DNA from: Cryptomeria japonica
Taxonomy: Eukaryota; Streptophyta; Pinopsida; Cupressales; Cupressaceae
Direction: 5' to 3'
Assembly: GCF_030272615.1 (NCBI RefSeq)
Contig: NC_081413.1
Location: forward strand, 22,258,501-22,322,500
DNA: 64,000 nt
The notes below the pieces were generated by a model. It saw nothing but the letters and a program-made list of their open reading frames with translations. It ran no database searches and was not told the DNA's origin. A program made the translations under genes and the position numbers. Of the stretch, positions 12,201 through 24,100 are shown piece after piece (the stretch's first letter is position 1; each line of letters opens with the position of its first letter).

Positions 12201-13287
12201 ACTTGCTCCGGTCACCAGTCATATGGTGAGAATAGCCACTGTCAATAATCCACTCATTGGAATTATCAAAGTGAGAGACAAGAGCCTCCTTGTCTGACAC
12301 ATCTTCCTTTATTGCAACAAACACAATATCTTCATTTTCTTCATCTTTTGATTCCTCATCTATGACACCTTCATCAACTGCTACAAAATAGTTTCTCTAG
12401 TTTCCTCCTTTGAATTTCTTGAATCTTTCCAGTTTGTCCTTGTTGTCACCATTAGGACAATTTACAACAATATGTCCTATCTGGTTACAAGAAAAGCATT
12501 TCAAAGGAATTTTACCTCAGTATTTACTGGTTCCCTTTGGAAGTCTCTTGGCAAGAAGAGCTTCAAATTCCATCAGAATCTCCTCATCATTCATTTCTCT
12601 GCTCTATCTTGGTTCACCGCTGGTGCTTGCTTCTTTGCCTTTTCTAGATGGTGCAGCTGGTGCTCTAAAGGCTGATTCAGTCTTCTGCACATTACCATCA
12701 AAATTGTTTAACTCATAAGCAGTCAACTTTGCAATGATGGAGTCTAGGGATACCTTAGTCTTGTCTATTGACCTCAACTCCTAAATAGCTGCAACCCTTA
12801 TTGCATAGACTAGCAATAAGGATCTCAAGACTTTGCTTACAATAGTGGAGTCTTCTATTTTGCCTCCTGCACTCTTGATGTTGCCAACAACGATTTTGAT
12901 TCTTATTCCATATTATTGAATGGTCTCTCCTTCAACCATCTGCATGTCTTCAAACTTACCCCTAAGGCTTTCTTCTTTAGCCTATTTTACATGGTCATCT
13001 CCACCATAGATATTTTCAAGAGTATCCCATACTTCTTTGGGATTTACTTTATCTTGGACATCAATAAACTTAATGTAAGATAAACTACTAATTAGGGCTT
13101 TTGTGACTTGCCCATTCTCCTGCATCTCTCTCTTTTGGTAATCAGTAAGAGTACCAGTAGGGGCAACATAAGCATTCTCAACATAGCTCCAGTGTTGAGC
13201 ACCCATGCTTCTGATGTATATCTTCATTTTGTCTTTCCATATATTGAAATTATCTCTGTTGAAGTTTGGACCTTCCCTCTTCATCAT
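9239..13287 (-). pseudogene. Copia-1 gag-pol polyprotein, inactivated
   Basis: From 13287 down to about 9565 the gag-pol blocks lie in one frame, interrupted only by stop codons. Order: gag core (NFNIWKDKMK), zinc knuckle CFSCNQIGHIVVNCP near 12500, protease WIIDSGYSHHMTGD (12230), GAG-pre-integrase with CRECQLGK (11760), and integrase D-D-E positions in LHTDLCGP, LRDDQGG and VLAERNN (11330-11690). These are followed by the capsid-like IFLGYSTKSK segment (11100), reverse transcriptase from TKWVFKNK through the FVDDIIYGG catalytic box (10130), and RNase H with FTDADCTGNVDDQKSTT (9640). A deletion and frameshift near 9565 hits RNase H; the tail continues to a TAG at 9239-9241. About ten premature stops are present, most explicable as C-to-T or G-to-A changes (Q, R or W codons). 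The start codon choice at 13287 is uncertain because a stop lies just upstream. Confidence 0.9.
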
Positions 13288-13346
13288 TTCAATAGGATCT
13301 TTCCCTCAAGCGGTTAAGCTTACAACATAGAGGACCTAGAAGGTTT

Positions 13347-13357
13347 CTCTGATACCA
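13347..13357 (-). other. Copia-1 primer-binding site
   Basis: The minus strand reads TGGTATCAGAG, two bases inside the right LTR. This matches the complement of the 3' end of plant initiator tRNA-Met, the usual Copia primer. Confidence 0.88.
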
Positions 13358-13359
13358 AT

Positions 13360-14805
13360 TGATAACTCAATGATGAAAAGTTAGTACCAAACCGATATTG
13401 AGAGGGGGGGTGAATCAGTATAGACAAATACACTTTCCTCTAACCGGTTAGACAATAAACACTACAAATGACTGGCAAACACTAACACCAGTCTGAAATA
13501 GAGTACAATCAGTAAAGATAAGAATGACTATGACAAGCATTAACTGGTTAATCACTTAGCTTTCCACTTAACCTAATACCATACTTCCATTTCACCCTTA
13601 TGCATGAATAGGTAATCTATCATCATAAATATAATAATAGCTAGTTTAGCATGATTTACCTTCAAACACAAATCACTTAAACCATCACATGAAAAACACC
13701 ATACATGACACACAGATTTTTCACATGGAAACCCAACTAGGAAAAACCACGGTGGGGATGAATACCCACAAGCTATTTTTGAACTCTTAAAAAGTTCACT
13801 CTGTTAGGAGCCTAGCTTGGTTAAAGACTTATTATAATAGATTCTGTTAGGAACCGATCCTGCTAGGGATCACCCGGTTAAGGGTTAAACCTTGTTAGAG
13901 GATTTCAAGAACTCAATGAATTTGAGTCACCCTATTAAAGGATTTACAACAAGCTGGTTAAAGCTACCCTGTTAAGGGATTTTTCAACTATCGAGGTGGT
14001 TAGAGATCAACAGGTATTACAATGATCTGGTAATAACACTCAATGCCAATGCAGATCCGCTTTAGTTCCTCTTCTCCTTCTGCACTCATACTCTGGAGGT
14101 ATACATTCTCTTATCCAGTTTGGCAAGGATCACATATCTCTACACTTAGATACACACAAAATATTTGCCAACAACCTCAGAAAGAAACACAACATCCATC
14201 TTATAGGAAACAAATAGGTTGGTAGCATAAACCCTGAACCCTAAACTTTGTAGGTTAAGCAATTAAAATGATTCAATCCTGATTATTAAGCATATTGCAT
14301 TAAATGCAACAGTCTTGAACTGATCTCAAGACATTCTCCATCATTCATTCTCCACCACATTCATGGCGGCTAATAACCCATCACGTGTTTTCACCGTTTA
14401 CAGGCTTCACACATTCCCGAGTAGATAGGAGGAATCTCCTTCAGGCAAGATCCTTCACATGCACAATGATGATGTGGAAACATGATTTGTTCTTCATTAC
14501 AATGCTAACTCATCACACAATGTCATCGGTTGATTCACATAGGCTTGGAAGACATCAACTGGAAACCCTGAAGTTGAGACTACCAATCGGTAGTCATACA
14601 AAGCTTTCATGTACCGATTCCCATACCAACATACCGGTTCACCATCATACCACTTCACTTTAGCATATATACTAGTTCACAATCATACCGGTTCTCTTGC
14701 CAATTGCAAACTTCAATATACCGGTTCACTCTTCAACATATTTACATCAATGACAATATATAATGTCATCATGTCTTCATACTAGCGGTTCACATAATGT
14801 CAATA
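13360..14805 (-). repeat. Copia-1 5' LTR (right in window)
   Basis: It begins TGATAACTCAATGATG after the PBS and ends CATAATGTCAATA, followed by the target duplication GTAAT. It aligns with the left LTR at 7533-8984. Three modules of the AAATCC(T)nTAACnnGGT type are visible on the minus strand between 13880 and 13990. Confidence 0.92.
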
Positions 14806-14810
14806 GTAAT

Positions 14811-15502
14811 AATGTATTAATGTAGATTTAGATACAAGCTAACAAAGTGGCTTTGGACGTGGGCCACTTATAGGAGATCCTCCAGCATTGTGGCAATGCC
14901 TCTTGTGAGGTTGCTAAACTATCGTCAGATTATATCTCTATTGATTGCACTCCACCCTGTGGGCACTGTCATGGTTGCAATTCCTCCACCCGCCGCTCTC
15001 AGACCCCACGGTCCCAAGCTCCTCGTCGCTCCTCTAGTGGGAGAGTAGATGTGTGAGGTCGCCACTTGGCTACTCCTCTATATTGTGGCTCTACCTTGGG
15101 GTTTCTTTCTGCTGCTCCTGTGACTTTGGCTCCTCCTGCTGGTGCTGGCTCTAGGTGGCTTTCTACCACCACCTCCAAGTTTCCTTGCCTAGTTTTGGGG
15201 ATTTCGCCTCCTAGGTGGGAGGAAGGAAAAGTTGACAAAGATCTTGGAGATAGGTGGTCCGTGTCGGACATGACTCCTGACCCCACTGAAGTATGGGGCA
15301 AGAAAGATTATCCAGATCCTCCTCCCTCGACTACCTCTATTTTGGATGCTTGAGGAAGTTTTCTGATACATAGCTTTATTTTTTGACTTTGACTTTTGGC
15401 CGCGTGACTCTCGTGGGGTGATCTTCTATCCCTCGACCTTTTTTGTGAATATGTACTTTAATATTTTTAATTAATAGAGAAGGTCTATTCATAAAAAAAA
15501 AT
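14811..15502 (+). mobile_element. possible 5'-truncated LINE-like 3' end with short poly(A)
   Basis: This is a GC-richer, codon-like stretch unlike its surroundings. It includes a Pro/Ser-rich ORF at 15066-15353 (ending SILDA and a stop) and a segment with CGHCHGC and many Arg/Ser codons upstream. It is followed by about 140 bp of T-rich 3' sequence and a run of nine A at 15493-15501. A coding end, short 3' UTR and A-tail is the layout of a truncated non-LTR retrotransposon. I found no convincing target duplication and no RT motifs, so a processed gene fragment is equally possible. Confidence 0.35.
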
Positions 15503-15789
15503 TTAAAAATAACAATTTTGTTTTTACATTCTTTGGTAGGAACTTTGCTGCTCTGTAGCTTTTGTTTGGAAAAAGCATCTAGCTACTTTCTCAAGCCAGA
15601 GGTTAAATTTCATTCCATGAAGTTTGGAATTCCTTTCAAAGAGTGGGGAATGAAATATTTATACATTCATTTCACACTGTTCTAGCACTTTTTTTTAATG
15701 ATTTAACAAATCACAAATATTATAAAGATGTAGAACCCAACACATATCTTGTGCGTGTCTTTCTTGTTACAATGAGAACACCAAACACA
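15503..15789. other. unassigned intergenic sequence
   Basis: AT-rich sequence with no repeat unit and no sustained coding frame that I can see. Short minus-strand stretches may be the eroded 3' continuation of the coiled-coil/G-patch fragment to the right. Confidence 0.5.
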
Positions 15790-16440
15790 CTTCATGCATT
15801 GAATTTATTTGCTTAAACCTATAAGATATATAATATTATTTGTTCTAATTATGACATACTCAAGCCCTTCATATTTTGGCTTCATAATTGGTTCAATAGG
15901 TTCTTTGATTACTTATGCATAGTTTCTTAATCCTTTGCCTCCACATCCCATGTTTTTCATGATATTCAAGACATCATTTCTCTCATTATCATCACATATT
16001 ATAAGATTTCAAGATATATTATCAACTTCTTCTTGACACTATTTATAATAAATAATTTTAACAATATTACATTTATTTGATTGATGGACCAATGGAACAA
16101 CATAAAATCATCTATATAACATAACATAGAACCATCTATATAAGATGACACATTACATACTAATATTTTTGACTTCAAACACTCATTTTATTTTTCCAAC
16201 AACTTTAGTTTTTCTTCCAAATATTCATTCTTCTTGACCTCATCAAACAACTTTCATCTCTCTTCTAACTCTTCATTTTCCTCTTTAACTTTTTCCATTT
16301 CTTTTTCAAGATTATCAATTTCACATAAAAATTCATATTTTTCTTGTCTAAACTTCCTTACAATTTCTACCAATTTTGAATTACTTTCTTTAACATTCAT
16401 CAACTCTTCCTCCAATATTTTTTTCTTTTTTTATTATTTT
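15790..16440 (-). pseudogene. coiled-coil plus G-patch-like protein fragment, degraded
   Basis: On the minus strand 16150-16440 encodes a strong heptad-type helix (ILEEELMNVKESNSKL, EIDNLEKEMEKVKEENEELE). Further on, 15850-15955 reads MKNMGCGGKGL, then PIEPIMKPKYEGLEY, which resembles the Gly-rich core of G-patch domains. A Cys/His cluster, CSHCNKKDTHKIC, lies near 15760. Stops interrupt all parts. G-patch motifs are known in some plant Gypsy-type polyproteins as well as in RNA-binding host proteins, so either origin is possible; no RT or protease is visible here. Confidence 0.4.
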
Positions 16441-17100
16441 CCTAATTTTTCCCATTGAAACATTTATTCAAACTTACCTTGAGTTTAATAGGTGAAAATA
16501 GAGTAGGTACATTCACAAGTTAAGCTATATAAACAAGAATATCAACCTATTTACATCTTAAACATTAATGGGGGAGAAATAGGCCCAATAGGTTCAACCT
16601 CCTTTCTATTGAGAAAATGATTGAATGTTGATTAGATAATGTTTCCCCTTTTTGTTTGACTTTAAGATGCAATCGAGAGAGTGTAATTTGGAGGCTAGAT
16701 CTCGAGTGAATGATAGAGAATTGACTTAAAACAATGCAAACAACAAGTTACAGACACAGAATGGAGAAACAGAGCTAAGTCTAGGTAGAATAAATATAGA
16801 AGCACTAGTGACAGAGAATTCGGCCTAAAAGTACAGGACCCTATGGCTCTTGGTGTCTTGTTCCCAAATGTCAAATGTAGACATAAAATAATCTTTTAGA
16901 ATCAGGATGTCATTGAGAATCTATTCTAAAAAAATTGTCAAAAATTCTCATGATCATGTGGCACTAGGTGACTTGGTCCTTTGATTTTTGCCTTTTCAAA
17001 ATTTACAAGTGATCATCATCATTTTCTCTATTGGAATGTTTATTCATGGCTCCTAAATTTGTTCTTTATATCCATATAGAAGAGAAATAGTGTTGTTGAT
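16441..17100. other. unassigned sequence between the G-patch fragment and gene A copy 2
   Basis: I see no tandem repeat, LTR edge or coding frame of note. On the minus strand it could be leader sequence of the coiled-coil fragment, but no splice or primer signal supports that. Confidence 0.4.
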
Positions 17101-17237
17101 AGGGGTTTGCCCAGGATGTATGCACAAATTTGTGGTACCAAAAAGGTGCCACACTTCCAAAAAAATTTAAAATGACATAATACGTGTGCCCTATAATGCG
17201 TGCACCTTATAGTGCATGTGCATTATTTTATTTTTTC

Positions 17238-17245
17238 TATAAAAA
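17238..17245 (+). promoter_or_regulatory. candidate TATA box of gene A copy 2
   Basis: TATAAAAA lies about 115-120 bp upstream of the inferred first coding exon of gene A copy 2. Just upstream are degenerate purine-pyrimidine repeats (TGCGTGCACC, TGCATGTGCA; 17190-17225) in the position of the CpG-rich repeats seen before gene A copy 1. Confidence 0.4.
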
Positions 17246-17359
17246 CCCTACTTCCCGCATTTTGGGCATAATTTTTCTTTTTCAGGCTCACGTTTTGGTG
17301 ATTTTATGTGCCTTTGTATTGCACTCGCCCTTTGTAGAAGCAAGATATTGGGGCTCAAG

Positions 17360-19391
17360 ATGTCCATTTCTCATCAAAATATCACCACAATATTGAAGAG
17401 TTGAAAGAGGTATGTATTTTTGTTTTCTTATTGTAATTTTTTTATTAATTTGAAGATAAAATTGGGTTTCTTGATTTAAATTAATTTTAATTGTCAGGAA
17501 TCGAGATTGCATGAGAAAATATTGAAAACAATCAATCACCTCTTCATGAAGACCATAATGATGAACAAGCACATCAAGAACCTCCTTCAATCCCTATAAA
17601 TACAATAAGTACACAAGAAAACCTATTAGGGAAAATAGAAAATATCTTGAAAGATCTTGAAGATTTAATCACAATGCTAAAAGATCCCACTAGAACAAAC
17701 TCCCATAGGACAAACCTTGCTAGTTCTCTGCAATCTATTGTATCTCACATATAATTAGTGAGTGGGAAATTAATTATTGGTCCAATAAAAAGAAAGAACA
17801 AAAACCATTTTATGCTAACAAATTATCATATATGAAAGTGAAGAAAAATAAAATTAACAAAATTGACTTCTGTGCCCTTTTTACGGACCCCCAAACGAAT
17901 CAACCTTTAAACCCTAGATGTAGGAGTTTCTCTATCCATTGGTGTCACCATGAAGGGATTAAGAATTTTTTTTTAGGATAGGTGGTGGATGGTGTTTGAT
18001 CATCCCCCATGCAATAATCATGAGGTACCCCAATACTTTTTGAGGAAACTGTACTGTGACTTCGTCCTTAATGAGATCCCAAACTATTATGATTTTCTAG
18101 ATTTCCAAGGTAGATGTGGTGGCTATTCACATGATAGAGTGGGTGCACAACATGATCCAAATCTCACACCAAGAGCCTTGGCCAAACCTATGGTGGAGCA
18201 TGTCATTATGCCTTCCATTGTGAAGGATAGTGTTGAGGTCAAAACTCTAGACTCCATTAGTTCACTCACTCAAACCCTTATACAGTATGCAAAGCCTCTA
18301 GTAGAGGGTGATGTGGGTGATGCAAATGATTCTTCTAGGCATTGAGTTCTAACTAATTTTTTTCAATCTTGTGGTTCTCTTTTCACTTACAATCCTAATA
18401 GTAGTGAGAATCCATGTGGATGAGCATAGTTTGCTACAGAGAACATTGCCATGACAAAATCCTTGCTAGATGAAACATTTGGTATTGATACCCAAGTGAG
18501 TTTAATTATAAGTTCATTTCATACGTTTTATTAAATTTTATATTAAAATTTTAGAATATATCTAAACCAGTAAATGACTATATTAATAAATCAGGGTCAA
18601 AGTGTTGACAATACTAGCAACATTCCTGCAACATCCTTTTTCATGACTTCGTCGACTCCACAGGTATACAATGAGTGAAGAAATATAATTACTATAAGTG
18701 AATAGTCGAATCTTATGTGAGTTATTTTATAATTAATCATTTTGGATGTCAAATAGTTTGATGCTGGAGCTTCAACATCAATACCTCGTAGTGTAGCTCG
18801 TCAAGAATCTTTCACCTAGGTAAGCAATTTATTCTTTAATATCGTTATTAAATAATATAGATAGTTTTGGTGATTGATCAATATACTTTGTTTAATTTTT
18901 CAGATGTTGACATCAAAGACTCCTCCTATTGTTTGTGTGACAATGGACCACGATGTTGCTACTATAGTAGTAAGTTTAGTTGCTTTGATAGAAGTAAGAG
19001 ACATATTAGTAAATTTAGTAAATTTAGGATTATATTTGTTATCTTAATAATATATTATTAATTTTTTTAATGATACTTGTATTTAGTTTAATTTATATTA
19101 TGATGCCTACAAAAGGGGCTTGTCACTCCATATCATGAACATGCACTTGTTGTGGATGAACATCACGATTATTTGTATGTGGTAAGTGACTATTCTATTA
19201 TATGTCATTCTAACATTCAATTTTTGTATATGTTAATGTCACTCTTTTAATTCTATCAGGTGGAGTTACAAAAAAGTCTAGAGAGGAGGTCAAGTGGGTA
19301 TACTCGAAAGATACTTGCATCATATACATCTCCATCCCCCCCACAAGAAAAGATATCTTGTGATTTGTTTCCTTCCCCTAGAGGGAAATGA
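17360..19391 (+). pseudogene. gene A copy 2: same unknown gene family, degraded
   Basis: An upstream exon ends at a GTATGT donor at 17410, and exon 2 starts after the acceptor at 17497. It encodes an EPPSIPIN/ENLLGKIENILKDLEDL helix, then the block shared with copy 1: PFYANKLSY, DFCALFTDPQTNQPL, FSIHWC, RWWMVFDHPPCNN, YFLRKLYCDFVLN, FQGRCGGYSHDRV. A one-base shift in a T-run near 17970 and stops near 17752 and 17805 break the frame. The ORF from 17989 ends at 18345. Short exon-like pieces with GT/AG edges follow (about 18600-18662, 18755-18820, 18904-18968, 19110-19180, 19260-19391), ending SPRGK and a stop at 19389-19391. Conservation with copy 1 is clearest at the protein level. Its likely partner, gene B copy 2, is at 40269-43403, separated by later insertions. 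Confidence 0.6.
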
Positions 19392-19406
19392 CTAGAATAG
19401 GGTCCT

Positions 19407-19622
19407 ATTTTGTATGCCTATATGGAAATTCTGAACATATATTTTGTATTACGAATATGTAACATTCTATGTCCATATGGATTTTAGCAAGCCTATTTGA
19501 CTTTACTGGATATTATTTTGTATGCCTATATGACAATTTTACACATATGTTTTGTTTTACGAATATGTGACATTCAATATCCATATGGCTTTTGGCAAGC
19601 CTATTTAACTTTATTGGATATA
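19407..19622 (+). repeat. 108-bp tandem duplication
   Basis: Two units begin ATTTTGTATGCCTATATG at 19407 and 19515 and both run through TTTACGAATATGT and GCAAGCCTATTT to GGATAT. They follow directly after the gene A copy 2 stop codon, in its presumed 3' UTR. Confidence 0.8.
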
Positions 19623-19851
19623 TTTGATATGTTTATCGGTATATAGTTTTGTACGAATTTATAATTTTTTATTTAATGCAAATCATTTATCATGGTTATC
19701 CATAATTGTAGTACAAATTATTAAATGAATAATTTTACAATGTTGATTATTAATTAAGCTTCGAACCTATATGTGTGTCTCTAATCCAAGACACAAGCTT
19801 ACAGGGATCAACACAAATTTAATTGCTATAGTCCACATAAGACTAGAGGCA
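19623..19851. other. AT-rich spacer
   Basis: No gene or repeat unit is visible; it is probably remaining 3' flank of gene A copy 2. Confidence 0.4.
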
Positions 19852-20009
19852 TTCTCCAACATTCACATTAATACAAACAACAATTTAATAGTAAATTATA
19901 AATATCATACAAGGTCTGATAATTTTCATATTCAAATAACCCTAGTCATGAGAGTGAAACACAATTTAATAATATATAAGGGAAAAATGAAAAAGAACCA
20001 AAATTAGAC
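19852..20009 (+). repeat. left copy of 158-bp duplication flanking Copia-2
   Basis: The sequence from TTCTCCAACATTCACATTAA to AAAATTAGAC recurs at 27155-27309, directly beyond the other end of Copia-2, with about a dozen differences. It is far longer than the 5-bp duplication made by LTR-element integrase. Confidence 0.9.
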
Positions 20010-21074
20010 CACTGAGATTGGCGGGGTGAATCAGTGGCACCAAAAACAAAACTACTTTAAATACTGACTGGGAGATATACTTAACAAGTTTATTAAACAA
20101 TATGCATGTAGCCCAAAATGATATAACAAAATCGACCATAACACAAGTGTTTATAAGTGGAAAACCCAAATAGGTATGAGATGGGACTCACAAGTTAACT
20201 ATCTGCAGTAATAGATAATTGATCGGTTAAGGTCTACAAAATGCTCTACTAGGAGTGAATCCTATTAAAGATCCCAAAGATTAGTTAAAAGCTATACCTT
20301 GTAAAAGGTAGTACCATGTAAGGAGTAACCTTGGTGGAGGATTTCTGAATCCAAACTAATTGATCACCTAGTTAGAGGATTTGTACAATGAAGCTTGTTA
20401 AAGCTTACCTAGTTAGGGGATTTGACTATTGCAATGATTAGAAAACAATAGGTAGTTTGATCTAGTAGTAGCACAACTTGCATGTGTAGATCCTCTTCTG
20501 TGCACTCAACACTTCTTTACCATCATACTCTGCAACTTAATACTTCTGCCTTCGCACATAACATATCTCCTTCGCTCATAAAAAAAAATTCATTGTGATG
20601 TCAATATATAGACATTTAGATTTCATGTCAGCCTCTAGAAATAATATCAAAATTACGTAGGTGTAGTGTATCTAGTCAAACAATCATAAGGTATCACAAA
20701 AATACTGCCAAACATTGTCGGTAAGGATAATCCATCACGACTAGTGATAACTCATCACATAATCAGTGAATACCAGTTGGAACAATCAATACCGGTTGGA
20801 GTTAAACATATAAACTGTTTATCCTTAGATGCTCCTTTGATAATCTCTATTGGATCTTCATGTTGATGCCAAGTTAAGTATAACCATGGGTTGTCTCCAT
20901 GCATATACCGGTTGTCACCATGTATCGGTTATATATAAACGTCTAGTATACGGGTTGTAATATAAACAACTTTGAAGTCACACCGATAGACAATATGAAC
21001 ATATGTGTGTTTATGTGTTTCATAAATGACAACATATGATGAAGTTAATCATTACAATCATCATCAAGCCAACA
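20010..21074 (-). repeat. Copia-2 3' LTR (left), outer tip truncated
   Basis: It aligns with 26063-27154 from ACTGAG onward (GTGAATCAGTGGCACC against GTGAATCAGTGACACC). The terminal TGATGGACTTGTTAAA of the right copy is absent. It ends AAGCCAACA next to the purine tract. Confidence 0.85.
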
Positions 21075-21075
21075 A

Positions 21076-21088
21076 TCTCCCCCTTTGG
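21076..21088 (-). other. Copia-2 polypurine tract
   Basis: The minus strand reads CCAAAGGGGGAGA adjacent to the left LTR, identical to the tract of Copia-1 and Copia-3. Confidence 0.85.
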
Positions 21089-21134
21089 CATTGTATCAAA
21101 ATGTTTTACATATACAAAAACTTCAAAAACTGAA

Positions 21135-24100
21135 TCAAGATTCATGCATTGCTAGCCTAATAAAACTAGCATTAAAGTTTCTCTTCAACTGAGATAAAGC
21201 ATGTTCCCATGTCTCTAGCAAGTTCTCAGTGAACTCAAGTGTAGACATAATCGGAGTATGGAACTCTTCCACTAAATCAAGTGTACAGGTTTTTGGAGTA
21301 GCCAAAATAGCTTCCGCATTCTTGTAGACTCTCTACAGTATGTCCACTTGGGATGTGAGTAGACTCTTCAATTCCTTTAGGTATTGGAGTCTTTTTTCCT
21401 TTTCAAGATCATAGGTATCTAACCTGTTTTGTAAATCAACTAAAATTTTGCTAAAAGCAAAAATAGAATCTTGAAGTGGTACATATGCATTGCATATCTT
21501 CTCTAGCTCTTTCTCTATTTCAGTTTGCCTAGTATTGATATCAGAATAAAAGGATGAAACATTATAAGTAGAAGCAATATATTTCCCTCTTGTTTCAATA
21601 GTTTTTCTTAATAAATCTTTATTAAGAGATAGAGCAATTTTTCCTGTATCAATCTCTTTCATAAGCTTCTCTCTTCGCTTCTTTCTGTAACTCTTCTCAG
21701 CATACGTTTGGGTCACTTCTTATAGGGACTTAATTTGGACAAATGCATTAGCAACCAATTGACCAAGTTTTCTAATAGGTGTTGTCAAATGCCCTGTAGT
21801 AGTTTCTTGTAGTATACTTGTCAAAATATCCACATCATTCTGAATGGTTTCATCTCCCATTCTCTATTATTTAAGTCTCTTCTTGTGTGCCCTAAATTGC
21901 ATGATAGTTGCAATCTTCATCATTTCAAATTCACTCATATTATCAACAATTATAGGCCCTAAGATGCCTAATGATTCATCATCATCTTCATCTATCTACT
22001 ACAAAACTAATGAAGTTACTGGTTTAGAAGATGTTACCTTAACAATCTCTTCTTTCTCTTGTTCTTTATCTATTTCTTGTTTAGAAATTTGTGTATCATC
22101 TTTTTCATCAGATTCCTTTTGAATGTCCTTTGAAACCGGTGGCAGTTGGGGTTTCACTAGTGCTTCCTTGACTGTTGGAATATTTACTCCTGGTTGAGTT
22201 GTCGGTTTCTCAACTGAAGTAACTTGTGAGTCGGTGATTTTAGGTGGCTACATATTTGGTGAAGTAATGTCTCTAGATAGATCTATAGCATCCTCAATAT
22301 CATCAACAAGTATGACTCGTTAGACAATAGTGTTATCCTTCTTCTTGACGAGATAGACAATATCAGCTTGCACAATTTCTTCCTCATCTATTTCAGGTTG
22401 ATCAACAGTATCTTGTCATCCTTAGAGGAATGTATAAGTTCTTCCATATGTTGGATATTGTGAGCAATCTGATGAGTCTCTGTCTCAATAGGTTGCACCT
22501 TTCCACTAATCAGCTTCAATCTTCTTAGTTTGTAAGAAAAATGAACTTTCTACTTATCAACCAATTCATTCGGCTCATCCTTTGACAACTCAAAAAAATA
22601 TTGTACAAATACATCATCTATGATTTATTTTTCTTTCTTTATTGCTTCCTCCCATTTATTCAAAAGAATAGTATACAAGAAATTAGAGATATCCTTTTCA
22701 AGATCATGAGGTAATCTATTATAATGGCATAAATAATTGATTACCTATTGAATAATTTGTTCCTTTTCATCTTCATTGAATGAATCAAAATGATCTTTGA
22801 CATTATCAAATCTGTTTCTTCCTAATGTTTTCACTGTTCTCTCAAAGGTAGTGTTAGGCTTGTAAGTTAAGATATCAAAAGGCACAGTTTCCTTTCGCAC
22901 TTCCTTCACTTGCTTGGTTGCTTTCATTTTCTTGGGTTCCTCCTCAGTATCAATACCTTCAGATTGTGCTTGGAGAGTTAATTTCTGACCTCTTTTATTT
23001 TTATGTAGTCTCCTTCTTGGCATATACTTTAGGTACCGGTTCATTTTTGGTTTGGACACTTCGTGTCACTCTTGTACTTTTTATTACTGGAGGTGCTTGC
23101 TCAACCTTCTTCTTATTACCTTTACCACTTATGGATGGAACACTACTAGTTTCAGCTATTTTAGTTTGAACTTCAATTGTATCCAATCTTGCCTTATTTT
23201 TGTCCATTGGAGATTCCAACATGTTATTGGCATAATCGATCAATAAGTCATAGTTGACCTCATAACTCATGTCTTCCATTTCTTCATCTCTAGGCTCAAT
23301 AGCCTCCATCAAATAGAAATCAGTGGTAACTGTGAAAATAATGTCCTTAGCGAAGTGTTTTACCACATCCTCAAGCAATCTTACTCTCATACTCATTTTC
23401 TTCTGAAATTCATTGAAATATTTATTCATGGCAGTAGAGAAGGTGTTCTCCACAACTTTAATGTTGTTCTTAATCAGGGCAGATACTAGTAGATCCTTAG
23501 ACCATTTGAGATCACCAATTATTGGTAGAAAATTCTGGAAATAAAGAATAGATCAATCAACAACTGTCCAAATTTAAACTTTTGACTACTATCCTTCTTG
23601 ATAGGCTAAAGATTCAACAATAATTGGCTCCTTATGGCCTCACATAGGTCATAATTAGCATTTTCAGCTATCATCTTATAAGCAGTATGCACCATTGTAG
23701 ATGGAACACTATTCAATCTACTAGAATAAACCCAATAGCCTATAACCATAAATGCCATCTTTACCATTGGGTTCTTTATGTTATTGACAGAAAAAGAATG
23801 CCCATTAGAGGTTGATCCGTTTAGATTGTTTACTGTCTCTTTTGAAATACGCCTTAGCTTAGGTATTTCACCAGTTGAGTAAAAACCAGTTAGATCTTGA
23901 ATAATTTCCTTGGTTATAGTATGAGTCCTTTCTAAATACATGTTTTACCCATGAATATGACTCACAATAATTCAGATATGTTCCTCTTCAAAATCTTCAA
24001 GAAAATATGCTCCATTATGAAAACCCTTCTCATAAACCCTAATATTTTCTGGTTGAATCTTTCCAGTTTCATCGCAAATAGATTTCAACTAAGAATATAT

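Larger units (their letters stand above)
7533..14805 (-). mobile_element. Copia-1: full-length Copia LTR retrotransposon, long-LTR type
   Basis: Two LTRs of about 1.45 kb in direct orientation flank a gag-protease-integrase-RT-RNase H coding region read on the minus strand, which is Copia gene order. A perfect 5-bp target duplication GTAAT lies at 7528-7532 and 14806-14810. The primer-binding site next to the right LTR matches initiator tRNA-Met, and a purine tract lies next to the left LTR. The LTR tip toward the purine tract reads TATTGGCA on the minus strand, a one-base change from the TGTTGGCA of Copia-3. The element interrupts gene B copy 1. Long LTRs and the AAAGGGGGAGA tract recall the SIRE/Maximus lineage; that assignment is tentative. 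Confidence 0.93.
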
